In this document: positions 8,744 to 18,802 of the stretch, in pieces
Numbering within the stretch: the stretch's first letter is position 1
How the letters are laid out: each line of letters begins with the position of its first letter
Made by a program: the position numbers and the translations under genes
The notes under the pieces: model-generated
Told to the model about the DNA's origin: nothing
Seen by the model: the letters and a program-made list of their open reading frames with translations, nothing else
Database searches by the model: none
Source: Kalmanozyma brasiliensis GHG001
Taxonomy: Eukaryota > Basidiomycota > Ustilaginomycetes > Ustilaginales
Reading direction: 5' to 3'
DNA length: 64,000 nt
NCBI RefSeq assembly: GCF_000497045.1
Contig: NW_015961990.1
Span: 186,001-250,000 of the forward strand

Positions 8744-9898
8744 ATGTCTACACAACCAGCGATCCCAGATTCGGAGCTCAAATCGCTCGCCTCGGAAGTC
8801 AAGAAGAAGTTCGACGTTGCGATAGCCGAAGGCGATGCGTATTTCTACCCTTCCGAGAAGATCACGTTGCAAGAGTCGGAGGCCACCGGCGTACTATGGC
8901 AGATCCGCACCGTGCCTGCGCTGCTGAAGAAGCCCAAAGCCAACGACTCGACTCAATCACAGACCGAGCAGCAGCAGAAGAAGGAGGAGGAAAGCAACAA
9001 GCCGTCGCAGAACAAGTCGGACGTCTTTGCGCCGCCCTACGTGCCCAACCTGCACGTCAAGAATCTTGGCCCGGACCACGTTATGCTGCTGAACAAGTTC
9101 TGCGTCGTCCCCCAACACTTCCTGATGGTCACCCGGGAGTTTGCATCTCAAGACCTGCCACCCGCGCCATCGACGCTCGCACTTGCGTACCGCATCGTCT
9201 CAGCCCACCGCGGAAGCAGCACCGAGCTGCTAGCATTCTACAATTGCGGTGCCACAGCGGGGGCCTCCCAGCCGCATCGCCATTTGCAATTCGTCCAGTG
9301 CCCTCCGCTCGACACGACCAGCCAGGAAGCAGTCGATGCAGGGCGTTTGAGCGAAGAAGACCAGGAGCGGGTGGTCGAAAGCGAGCACAAGGTGCCCATC
9401 GAGTCGCTGCTCGACCGCATCGAACGCGATGGCAAGGAGGAGAGTTGCGTCCACGCCCTCCCACTGCCATGGCAGCACTTTGTCGTCCTACTCAACCCTC
9501 CCATGTCAGCAAAGAAGGACGAAGGCGAGATGGAGAGGTATATCGGGAACAAGTTCATGACGCTGCTAGACGCATTGTTTCGCGCGCGTATGTTCGGGGA
9601 AGGGGAGAAGAGCGGTAAGCCCGCGTTCAACGTGCTGATCACAAAGAGGGCGATGCACGTCGTACCACGGTCCAGGGAGGAGTACGAAGATCTGCCAGGC
9701 AAGACGGAGGACGGAAAGGTAGGAAAGCTGTCGATCAACTCGTTGGGCTACGCGGGCTTTATGCTGAGCAGATCGAGGGAGGAGCAGGAGGCACTGGGGA
9801 GGGTAGAGGGTGGTGTAGAGGAGGTGCTCAGAGTCACGGGCGTGCCGCCGGTAGAGGATCTCACCGTGCAGGCTGGACTGCCGACCACAAACATGTGA
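8744..9898 (+). CDS. APA2: Diadenosine tetraphosphate phosphorylase (ATP adenylyltransferase)
   Basis: A 384-residue HIT-superfamily enzyme that phosphorolyses Ap4A to ADP and ATP. The N-terminal domain has YFYPSEK and GVLWQIR. The core has PPYVPNLHVKNLGPDHVMLLNKFCVVPQHFLMVT and the catalytic triad motif SQPHRHLQF (H-x-H-x-Q, residues about 177-181). The C-terminal domain has YNVLI-like FNVLITKRAMHVVPRSREEY and the substrate-loop SINSLGYAGFML. A Lys/Glu/Gln-rich insert near residues 65-90 is low complexity. ATG 8744 has A at -3. An in-frame ATG at 8612 in a weak context would add 44 residues with several Arg, many Ser and no acidic residue, a possible mitochondrial presequence. The gene converges on rrm4, with only 52 bp between stop codons. 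Confidence 0.93.
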   Translation: MSTQPAIPDSELKSLASEVKKKFDVAIAEGDAYFYPSEKITLQESEATGVLWQIRTVPALLKKPKANDSTQSQTEQQQKKEEESNKPSQNKSDVFAPPYVPNLHVKNLGPDHVMLLNKFCVVPQHFLMVTREFASQDLPPAPSTLALAYRIVSAHRGSSTELLAFYNCGATAGASQPHRHLQFVQCPPLDTTSQEAVDAGRLSEEDQERVVESEHKVPIESLLDRIERDGKEESCVHALPLPWQHFVVLLNPPMSAKKDEGEMERYIGNKFMTLLDALFRARMFGEGEKSGKPAFNVLITKRAMHVVPRSREEYEDLPGKTEDGKVGKLSINSLGYAGFMLSRSREEQEALGRVEGGVEEVLRVTGVPPVEDLTVQAGLPTTNM

Positions 9899-9950
9899 AG
9901 CAAAAGACGATGGGAAGAATCAAGATAGAGCTGTCGAAGTTATTCTACAT

Positions 9951-12011
9951 TCACTTGTTCAAGCCGGCCGCGACCTTCTGATCGACCTTCTCCTTGAGCA
10001 CCTCGTCGTACGAGTCCATGAGGTGCGCCAGCGAACGCAGATCCTCCGAGTCGAGCAGGTGGATGGTGAGCTTCGGCGCACCCTTGACGCCAAAGCTGCG
10101 AATCTTCTTGAAGAGTTTGTCGCCCAACTTCTGTTTCTGATCGTGTGGCGCTTTGCCTTGGAGCGAGTCGATGAACTCGTCCGTCGACTTGACTACTTCT
10201 GGGTCGGCTTTGGCCAGGGGTGGGAGGGAGCTGGGTGATGATTGAGCGAGGCGGATAATCTCGGCCGCGGGGAGGGCGGCGAGGGACGACAGGGTGTGCT
10301 TTTGGGCTGAAGCACCCAGCGATGCTTTGGCGTCGTTCGTGGAAGAAGATCTGGAGGTGCTCTGACCGTTGGTGGCGTCCTTGAGAACGCTTGCGGGCTT
10401 GCTGCCGTTCGTGTCTCGAGGAGCATGCAAATTTTCGCCGCTCTCGTCAGTGATGTCGAGAATGTCCTTTGCTTCGTCAACCTTCTGCTTGAGGAACTCG
10501 GGACTGAAGAGCGCCATGGCTCGATCCTTCTTTGGCAGGCTTGCAAGCATGTCGGTGATATCTTCAACTGGCGCATCGGCTTCCGACACGGAAATGACAG
10601 CTTTCAGCAGCCTCTCCCTCTCCGTTGCTGATCCACTTGCGTCGCCCACAGAAGAAGTGCTGGAAACACTGCGCTGCGCCTGAGCACTGGCAGAGGTGCT
10701 GATGCCCGCTGACAACGACGTTGCGGCGAGCGGTGTCTGCGCAGGGACCGGAGACTGGGGCGCTTGCTCTGAAGCATCGGTGCTCGCTCGTCTGCTTGCA
10801 GCGTCAGCCTCGCTCCCGTCGGTGCTTCCGACGCTGAGTCCCTGCAGACGTGTGGCGAGCTTCTCTTGACGGATCTTTTTGGACTCGTGTAGGCAGACGG
10901 TGATCTTCTTGCTGCCGAGCTTGGTGTTGTCCAGCGAGCGAATAGCGGCTTGCGCCTCTTCTGCGGTAGTGAAGCTGACGAATCCGAATCCCTTGCTCTT
11001 GCCCTGTTCATCCTGCTTGACAAGGGCAGAAACGACCTGGCCAAAGGCTCTGAAGACATCCAGCAGATCCTGTGTGGTAAGGGTCGCGTCGAGATTCTTG
11101 ACGAACAGATTCCTGGGATCGATGGAGTTAGATGCTCTGCTGTGCGAAGGGCCTCGCGCACCCTTGTGAGCAGGAGATGGGGTCTGGAAAGTCGATGAAG
11201 GGGCAGTGCTCGCATAGATGGAAGCTGAGGAGCCTGCAGAGACAGAGCGAGAGCTGGCAGCGCTTGGCACAAAGGAAGGCGTGGACGGGCTCATGCCGCT
11301 AGAAGGCACAAAGGCTGCAGCAGACGGACGGAAGCCAGTGCTGGGCTTGCGAGTGCTCGAATCGACAGCGACAGAGATGGTGCTGCCATCGACGTCGGAG
11401 CAGTGCATCTCAGCTTCGGCACGCTTTGCATCCTCTTCGTCGTAGTATTCAAGCAGAGCCATGCCCTTGAAGCCTGTGTGAATGCCAGCAGTGTTCGTGA
11501 GGAGGCACTGTGCACGTCGAAGAGGACCAAAGCGGCGGAAGAGATCGTAGACGAGCGAGTCGTCGGTGGTTGATGGCAGCTGCTTGACGAGACGTGGCTT
11601 GGCCGATGCGACTGGTTCTTTCGAGGAGGCGTCTTGCTCGATGCGAAGCTGAATGGGAGGTCGAACAATGGCGTATGCTTTCTCGGCCTTGTCTAGTGTC
11701 TGAAACTCGACGGTGCCGCTAGCCGTCTGACCTTGAGGCACGTCACGATCGATCTTGAGACGGACAGGGAGTACGTCTTGGAAGACGAGACCAGCCAGCT
11801 CCTTGTCGGCCATGGCAGCGTCGACACCGCTGATGTAGAGCAGCGGCTGCGTGAGGTGAGGATGAGCTCGATGGCTTCCATTGCTGTTGCCTGCTTGGTT
11901 CTTAGCGATATTCGGCTGTGAGTTGCTGCTCGGAGCAGCAGCGACGGCGTCAGCAGCCTGCGCTGCATTCAGCTTGTGCTGGTTCTTGGGAGCGTAGATT
12001 GAGTCGGCCAT
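9951..12011 (-). CDS. rrm4: Rrm4, endosomal mRNA-transport RNA-binding protein
   Basis: A 686-residue protein with three RRMs (about 55-125, 141-218, 300-378) and C-terminal MLLE domains. In RRM3 the RNP motifs NLFVKNL and KGFGFVSF are clear. An MLLE-like segment lies near 462-520 (RERLLKAVISV... SLPKKDRAMALF) and the terminal MLLE near 608-680 (QKQKLGDKLFKKIRSF..KGAPKLTIHLLD). In U. maydis, Rrm4 binds mRNA and is carried on microtubule-moving early endosomes through MLLE contacts with Upa1, and it is needed for polar hyphal growth. The U. maydis protein is about 790 residues with three MLLE domains. Here a Ser/Ala-rich linker (about 390-460) follows RRM3 where the first MLLE is expected. The RRM2-RRM3 linker has two FVPS motifs resembling PAM2. 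The start MADSIYAP matches the family N-terminus. Confidence 0.93.
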   Translation of the reverse strand: MADSIYAPKNQHKLNAAQAADAVAAAPSSNSQPNIAKNQAGNSNGSHRAHPHLTQPLLYISGVDAAMADKELAGLVFQDVLPVRLKIDRDVPQGQTASGTVEFQTLDKAEKAYAIVRPPIQLRIEQDASSKEPVASAKPRLVKQLPSTTDDSLVYDLFRRFGPLRRAQCLLTNTAGIHTGFKGMALLEYYDEEDAKRAEAEMHCSDVDGSTISVAVDSSTRKPSTGFRPSAAAFVPSSGMSPSTPSFVPSAASSRSVSAGSSASIYASTAPSSTFQTPSPAHKGARGPSHSRASNSIDPRNLFVKNLDATLTTQDLLDVFRAFGQVVSALVKQDEQGKSKGFGFVSFTTAEEAQAAIRSLDNTKLGSKKITVCLHESKKIRQEKLATRLQGLSVGSTDGSEADAASRRASTDASEQAPQSPVPAQTPLAATSLSAGISTSASAQAQRSVSSTSSVGDASGSATERERLLKAVISVSEADAPVEDITDMLASLPKKDRAMALFSPEFLKQKVDEAKDILDITDESGENLHAPRDTNGSKPASVLKDATNGQSTSRSSSTNDAKASLGASAQKHTLSSLAALPAAEIIRLAQSSPSSLPPLAKADPEVVKSTDEFIDSLQGKAPHDQKQKLGDKLFKKIRSFGVKGAPKLTIHLLDSEDLRSLAHLMDSYDEVLKEKVDQKVAAGLNK

Positions 12012-13916
12012 GGTGATGCTCCGCCTTCTTTTCGATGTCGTTGCTGAAAGTCAAGTGAGGCATGAGTCGCTGATCATGTCAACGACAGGTCACATAGGCA
12101 CCTTAGAGCTGCTCAGCCACACACAACCACACGCATGTCGGTTCTTCTGAGAAAGATCCGAGCTTTATTTTACACGAAAAAAGTGTTACTTTTCGGCAAC
12201 GCGCATCAAAAACACACATCGAGCCAGCCATTTTCGCAGTGAATTCGACCAACAGAAACACGAATGTAACAGACAGATTGAAGATGAATCGGGATTGCAA
12301 ATCGGTCCTCAGGAATTGGCCCACAGAATCTGGCCCGAAGTACGACTTTGCGAGGCTTTCGTGTCTCAGTTGAAATGCCAAGTTCACGATCCTGCTTGTG
12401 CCTGCTGCGTGGTACTGCTCCTGCTGCCTTGCTGCTGCATCAAAATTTTGCATGTCTCCGCCTTCCTGCTGGATCTCGTTCCCGCCCTTCCGTGGGTCCT
12501 GTCCGGCGAGACTTCACAAGACGGGTCGGGTCCTGCGGGAACGGCGCTGTCTGGAATCCAGTGCATCGCCGAACCTCAAATTCTCGACATGCCCCAGTGT
12601 GTGAGTCTCAGCAACCCGACCTTGTAATCGGAATGGACAGGGTCGTCAACTGGAGTTCTGGATGAGCGCATTTTGCCCTTCTTTGTCTGCGCCTCTCTTA
12701 GCCTGAGACTGGCTGCCCCGCCTGTTTCATTCTCGATATGAGCCTGGGCTGCGATCTGTTCCCCCGCTGAAATGACCACCAAATGTGGCTGAGCGTGCGT
12801 GTGTCAGTCTGAGCGTCACTCAGAATGCTTTGTTCGGAGCAGGGCCGTCAGCAAATCAATGAACTGCCTGCACCCCTGCAATTCTCGTCTTTTGTCTGCT
12901 CTGCTGTGGTCGGTGGGATTGCGAGTTTTGGTTGCTTCAAAACACAAACTCGTAAAAAAAATCGCGGCACAACTCGCTCGCTCGCTTCGCTTTCTTACTC
13001 CGCATGCGCAAGCTGCACCTCGCGCTTTCCTCTTTGCTCTTTTTCTCTGCCAAATTTGGCTGTGGCTCACTCACCTCGTCTGACTGATGGGCCCCACCCG
13101 CTTCAGACGCTCGCACCCCAAGACACACGCTGCAGGCTGGCAATTTCCACTCAGCTTACCGTCTACTGTAGCCCGGCCGTCTCCTTGTCAGACGTCGGAT
13201 TGGTTGGCTCTTTGGCGTCGCCCGTCCTCGGTTGCAGCCAAATCATTCATTCCTCATCCCTGTGCCTCGCTACCGCCGCTGTTTCCTGTCAGCTGCTCTC
13301 CCTTCCTCAGAGTCCAGCCCCTTGCCTCCTTGACGGTGGCCCTCTGGTCCGTCCTTTCCCTCGTCGTCTTGGCATCCTCTCCCTTCCTTTCCGACCAGTT
13401 GCTCCCGACTCGACTTTCTGTCCGTCCGACTCGTCCACCGCTTTCTGTCTCATCAACGCAGACCGCGGCTTTGTGCGCTTTGCCGGAGCAGACAGCATCG
13501 ACCACTCAGTCATCCGACACCGCCAGCTTCTCGCACCCATCCTACTCATTGTTCTTTGCATACAGGGGGCTCTCACTCTTTACCACCATGCCCGACGTTT
13601 TGTGACCTCACGCTTGAAGCTGCGGCCTCTCGAAGCCATCTTCACTTCCTCTCCACTCTCGACTCGACGTAGTGCTTCGCAACGCATCCGAACATCCTTT
13701 CACTCGCGTTCAGCCTGGAGGGCTGATCCTCAGGTGCATCAGATCGCCATCCCCGCATTCATTTCCGATCAGCAGTCATAACCTTAAGGCTTCACGACAG
13801 ACACCATGACGTACGATCGTTGTTGAGGTTACCTTTGCAGATTCGAACAGCGACCTATCGCTCCCGACTTCTTCGTGCTCCCAGCAAACAAACGTCAGCC
13901 GTCAACCGGTACTATC
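12012..13916. other. Divergent intergenic region with long CT-rich leader
   Basis: This separates rrm4 from the gene at 13917. From about 13100 to 13800 it is pyrimidine-rich on the plus strand, typical of basidiomycete promoters and leaders. A stop-free frame at 12825-13781 (318 codons from an ATG) shows no recognisable domain and is best explained by this composition. No gene is supported. Confidence 0.5.
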
Positions 13917-16607
13917 ATGGAGCTCAGATCTGCTTCAGCTCCTCGGGAGCTCCACATCGACACCACCATCCCTGTCGCATCCAGTTCCAGCGACATCGAG
14001 TCCGATCTGCCCGCGCTCGAAGCCACTCCGCTTTCTCCCAAGGTGGACCGAATCCGACATCATCTCATCCCGGCTCGAACCAACACTTGCGTTCGTGCTC
14101 CTTGTCTCAAGAGGCAGGCGTCCGTTCCCGTCTCCAAAATCACTTCCGATTTGGCGGCTACGCGTCTCGAAGGCAATCCTACCCAGGATCGGGTCGCTTC
14201 CAACCCTTTGCCCACCTCGTTTGCTGCTCCGCGCAACCTGGTGCTGCAAGCCAACTTGCGCCATGTGCACTTCGATGAGGCTCCGCCAGAGGAGTTCTCT
14301 GTTCTTTCGGGCGCATCATACGACCGTCGTCCCATCAAGTGTACACGAGGAGGTTCGGAGTTCGACATGAGCTTGCCACCCCGCAGCTCGTCGTATAATG
14401 GAGATGAAACCAGCGAAGAGGAGGCTTCCTCGATAGATGAGTCTTTGACCGCCATGGAGTCCGCCGAAGAGCCTGCACCGGACGTTGGCTTCTTCCAGGA
14501 CCCCTCACTCGAGAACTGGGCTTGCATCAAAAACGGCACGGTCATCGCCTCCGTTGGCTATCAGCCACGACAACAGCAGTCTGGTCTCATGGCCAGCGGC
14601 AAGTCGCTTCACTTTTCTGCCCTGTCATCCCTGCAGCATGCTTCGGCCCTCAATGGAGGCGACGCCCCCTCGAGCAACGAAGCATCGCAGCCGCAAGCCA
14701 CCTCGCAGAAGGTGAGTCTGCCCGTGCACGGCTTCCGCTCCTTTGGGGGTCTTCAGAACAGCCTTGCACCTGAAGTCACTGCGCCCGCTCCCGCCGAGCC
14801 GCAGCCAGCTTCGCAGCACAAGGACCTGTCCAGCCCCGCCACGCCGCCGACAACACGAAAGTTCTCGCCGGACGCTACTCCTATGCCCAGCCCCAGCCTA
14901 CACAAGTCGATGGGCTCTTTCGCAAGCGCCAACTACTTTGCTGCTGCCTCGGACGACTCGTCCTCCAGCATCGCCGACCGCAGTCACAGCAAAGATGCCC
15001 CGAGCAGCGACACAGCGACGAAGGAGAACGCGCTTGGCGTCGTCGAGGTCTTGCGCGACACGGCGGTCTCAGCGTCCAGTCCGGTGAGACAACCTTCTCC
15101 CTTGAGAGAACCCGCCCAGGCCGAGACAGGTCGAAGCAGCCCACTGTCGGGCAAGCCGAATTCCATCAGCATACAGGTGCCTGACGCAGCAGCGCGTTCA
15201 GCACCACGTCGCCTGGGACTGGAAAGGAGGATGGCGGAAAAGGACGCAGCGCGCATCTCGGGTCTTCAGCCGCCCTCTCCTCTCAACGGCAGTGGTGGCG
15301 CATCGTCTCCTGGCTGGTCGGGTCTGCTCGGTGTCACTTCGTCTCCCCTCTCATCGCGTTGCTCTTCGGTCGACCCTTGGAGCAGTCTGAGCAGCGACGG
15401 AGATGCCGACGGAATCGAGTCGCCAGGCAACGAGAACAGCTGGATCAGCAGCAATTGCACCAGTCCCGATCTCAGCGCGTTTGAACAAATGACGGCCGAC
15501 AGCCTTCACCACGAAGCTGGCTTGCGCAGCACTGCTGAGTCAAGGCCCACCTGGATGCGCCCCAACGGAAGCGCGCCGAACCGCGTCAAGGTGACGGCGG
15601 AGGCCACCGACGACTGGAATCAGGAGCTCAATACTCCCAAAACCACGGGCTTCGCGGATGAGGCGAGGTTCTCTTCCTCGGTTGAAACGGTCAACACTGT
15701 CAACTGGGAACCCAAGCATTTCGCAGGCATGCCGTCTAGCAGTCGTCTCGCAGTTGTTTCGAACGGCGAGATCTCGACATCCGAAGCGACCACACCAGAG
15801 TCGTCTCGCCGACCGAGCTTGCGTTACAATGACACGGACTCGCAGCGCCTGTCGCCCAAGATCAGGACCAGCTTTGAAGACCACGAAGATTCCGCCATGG
15901 ACAACCGTGACGACGATGACCCTCGCGCGATCCGTGTGCGCTCGCTCAGCCGAGACGGTCACGTCAAGAAAAAGTCGACCAAGTGTCGGTACTGCCGATC
16001 GCTTCGACAGCGTCTCAAGGATTCGGGCACAGAGTCCTCGGCCCCCACTTCGTCTGGTGGATCCGCGCAGATCACGGATGCTGAGGAGGAGGGCGAAACC
16101 AAGACGGAGCGATCGGCTCTGGGCATGTTGTCGCCGCAGCTTGCCCGCAAATTGGACGGCGGAGATCTTCCAGGCTCGAACGAAGTGTCCGAGATGGAAG
16201 ACGAGGGCCAGCGCTTGCGTTCATCGCTTTCGCCACTGCGCGCCAGCGTACGCTCACTCAGCGTGGAAGGACGGTCTTCGTCTCGTTCTCGATCGCGCGA
16301 CGGATCCGCCTTTTCGCTCCTGTCGGTAGCACGCGACTCGCAGCATGAGCGCGAGTCGTCCAACTCGCCAGGCGAAAGCTGCTCCGAGTCGCCGCACCTG
16401 TTGGCGGTGAATGTGCCGACGATGTGCACGTGCGACAAGAAGCGCGAAAAGGAGCGCCTCAAGAAGAAGGTTCGCAAGGAACGAGAGATGGAACGCGAAC
16501 GTGATCGCGAATGGGAGCGAGACCAGGCTCGAGGCAGACAGAAGAAGCTGTTTGGCGAAGGCTTTGGCGATGCCGACACCAGCCTCTCTGCTCTGGACGG
16601 GTTCTAA
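13917..16607 (+). CDS. Unidentified Ser-rich protein with possible PP1-docking motif
   Basis: An 896-residue protein that I do not recognise. Most of it is Ser/Pro-rich and predicted disordered. Near the N-terminus is a compact conserved-looking segment: LRHVHFDEAPPEEF (R115-H-V-H-F119 fits the RVxF docking motif for PP1 catalytic subunit), followed by SYDRRPI. Further on are SLENWACIKNG, an IRVRSLSRDGHVKKKSTKCRYC segment near 660-685 with a CxxC, and MCTCDKK near the end. These lead into a strongly charged C-terminal helix rich in Arg, Lys and Glu (REMERERDREWERDQARGRQ). This layout suggests a scaffold or phosphatase regulator, but that is inference from one short motif. ATG 13917 is the first in-frame ATG; the frame is open from 13875. 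No transmembrane segment is seen. Confidence 0.75.
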   Translation: MELRSASAPRELHIDTTIPVASSSSDIESDLPALEATPLSPKVDRIRHHLIPARTNTCVRAPCLKRQASVPVSKITSDLAATRLEGNPTQDRVASNPLPTSFAAPRNLVLQANLRHVHFDEAPPEEFSVLSGASYDRRPIKCTRGGSEFDMSLPPRSSSYNGDETSEEEASSIDESLTAMESAEEPAPDVGFFQDPSLENWACIKNGTVIASVGYQPRQQQSGLMASGKSLHFSALSSLQHASALNGGDAPSSNEASQPQATSQKVSLPVHGFRSFGGLQNSLAPEVTAPAPAEPQPASQHKDLSSPATPPTTRKFSPDATPMPSPSLHKSMGSFASANYFAAASDDSSSSIADRSHSKDAPSSDTATKENALGVVEVLRDTAVSASSPVRQPSPLREPAQAETGRSSPLSGKPNSISIQVPDAAARSAPRRLGLERRMAEKDAARISGLQPPSPLNGSGGASSPGWSGLLGVTSSPLSSRCSSVDPWSSLSSDGDADGIESPGNENSWISSNCTSPDLSAFEQMTADSLHHEAGLRSTAESRPTWMRPNGSAPNRVKVTAEATDDWNQELNTPKTTGFADEARFSSSVETVNTVNWEPKHFAGMPSSSRLAVVSNGEISTSEATTPESSRRPSLRYNDTDSQRLSPKIRTSFEDHEDSAMDNRDDDDPRAIRVRSLSRDGHVKKKSTKCRYCRSLRQRLKDSGTESSAPTSSGGSAQITDAEEEGETKTERSALGMLSPQLARKLDGGDLPGSNEVSEMEDEGQRLRSSLSPLRASVRSLSVEGRSSSRSRSRDGSAFSLLSVARDSQHERESSNSPGESCSESPHLLAVNVPTMCTCDKKREKERLKKKVRKEREMERERDREWERDQARGRQKKLFGEGFGDADTSLSALDGF

Positions 16608-18802
16608 GTACGACAGCAGCGTCATCGCCCTTCTCCTCTCTCTCTCATTCATCTGATCCGTATCCCGACTCGCCTCTGGACTGCAGCCCTTCTCTGATCA
16701 CTGATTCACAGCATCGCACCTCACCCTTAGTCTCGAACCTCTCGCATGTCTCGTCTGCACTTGATCCTTCCGTCTCTCCTGTGTCTGTCGTTGCCACTGC
16801 ACATCAGCAATCACTTTCTTGCATCTGCATTGTCGTTCTCCGACATCGTGAAGTGTGGGATGTCTGACCATCGATGCGATCCTATCGCCGCTGCGCATGG
16901 CCGGTGGGACCGTTCCACTTGTGTTCATAGAGAAGTGAACGACAAGCGTGCGTGACTTTGGCAAGGGCACTTGAGCAGTGTGCGACTGTGACCACCGAAT
17001 GCAGATCATCTGGAGATTTCATGCACGAATTTTGCACCCCTTTTTACCCCCTTCAATTTAGGATCCTTCTGATCGACGCTAAGCGAAGCGGGACCCTTGT
17101 ATCTTTTTCTTTGCAGACGCGGGATCGACCACCGCCGGGAACAGCCAAAAAGAGCAGTCTTGCGTGAAGAGTTCCATCCATTGGCCGAGAGGGAGGACGT
17201 TGCAGGTGGAGTTGAAGCGTAGGCCCAGGCTGAGCAATGGACTGCCACGGTGGGCCCGAGAGCGTGAGAATGTGACATGTCTGGCGAGGAACGCGGAAAA
17301 GCCGCCCAAAGGGAAGAGAATATGGTGCTGCTGTCCTCTTGCGCTGCCAAAGTGCAGCTGCACAGGAAGCACGCCACCAGGCCGACTGCGAAAGGAAAGC
17401 TTCTTTTGCGTCGCTGTCGACAGCGCTCCGATTTAGGCCAGCCTCAATTGCAATGATAATCGCCCGCACCGTCCGCAGTGAGATCAAGCTCCGCTTCGAC
17501 GATGGACCCTGGATGGAAGCGGCGGAAGGATCAACGCACGCACGCACACAAGCCCAGCTTGCGCAGAACAGGCAGCGCATCCTCAGTCAGAAGAATTGCC
17601 TATCTCCCGCCCCGCATCTGCAACCGCTCAAACCTTGAAACCAAAACGTGCAACATTTTGAGCCTCTCACACCCGAGCAACCTACATTCGATGGAAGAAA
17701 ACAGCGCTTTCCTCTGCAGCTGACCGTTGGCTGCTCGCCTCGCCCCACTTCTGTCTAAGCGTCAATCTTTGGCAGCGCGTGTCGGTGGAGGCAGTCCGTG
17801 TTGAAAAGGTGCCTCTCGAGCTCAATCCTGACGCAATCAACCTACTGCACCTACTTGAAGAGAAAGCATGTCGAGTGCAGAAAGGACCGGCCGACGCTGT
17901 CTTGCAGGTTGAATATGCATCCTGTTCCCCTTGAGCGAAGATTCGACAGTTGGCATGGAGCCGGTGCTGTATGTGTCTGCGTGTGGATATGTGTCTGTCT
18001 GCACTTGACGAGCAGCTGGGCTCAATCGATGCATCTCCAATTTGTCTCACTCTCCGCAGCCGCAACCGCCATTTTGCAAAGTGCCGCACGCCGCCCTCAC
18101 AATTTTGGCTCAGTCTCCGCAAAGACCAACACTCGCTTGGGCGCGATTTCAGACTGAAAGAGAGCCTGCCGCCTGCCCCTTTGTTGGAGCCTGGCTCTGC
18201 TCTCCCACACACACACACACACACCTCTTGAGAAGCACTTGAACCCTTTCAACAATCACACTCGAACACTTCAACCATCATCATCAACCATCTCCGTCAC
18301 TTTCCTCTTCAACTCCTCACATTCGCATCGTCACTTCATTTCACCGCCACTCCCACCCTGTCTCTGCTTCGCTCTGTGTCTCTTGCACGCAAAGTCTCGT
18401 TCCCGCATTTGACACTCGCACTCTCGACTTCGCACTTGATCCTCAATTCCGTCTGCAACAAGCACCGTCATCATCATCCATCTGCGAGCTGACTTCCCTG
18501 ACACTCGCTGTCAGTCGTCTTGATCACGACTGGCCTCATCATCTACAACCTCGGTCCGCCCGATCGCATCCTTCACTCAACACTGCAACCTCATACCCGC
18601 GGCTGAAGCGCACTCAACCCATTCGATCCCCCGGTCCGACCTTCTGCGCAGCCCTTTGATGCCCTTGTCGTCTTCCTTGGGGTCAAGCTAGCAAGTTGGC
18701 GCTCAAGCGTCAAGGCCGCCGTGACTTCCTCATCCTTTCGAGCCTCATCATCGAGTCCATTCGAGCACCTCACTGCAAGGAGTTCATCCGACACCAAGCA
18801 AG
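16608..18802. other. 2.2-kb intergenic region before the AGC kinase
   Basis: No coding region is supported on either strand. The last 600 bases are C- and T-rich and probably the promoter and 5' leader of the kinase gene. A short CA repeat lies at 18206-18224. Confidence 0.55.
18206..18224. repeat. (CA)n microsatellite
   Basis: About nine and a half CA units in the presumed leader or promoter of the AGC kinase gene. Confidence 0.9.

Noticed and set aside
12825..13781. 318-codon open frame on plus strand upstream of the gene at 13917
   Set aside because: It lies in a C/T-rich leader where stop codons are rare in all plus frames. A second overlapping frame is also open, and the translation shows no domain.
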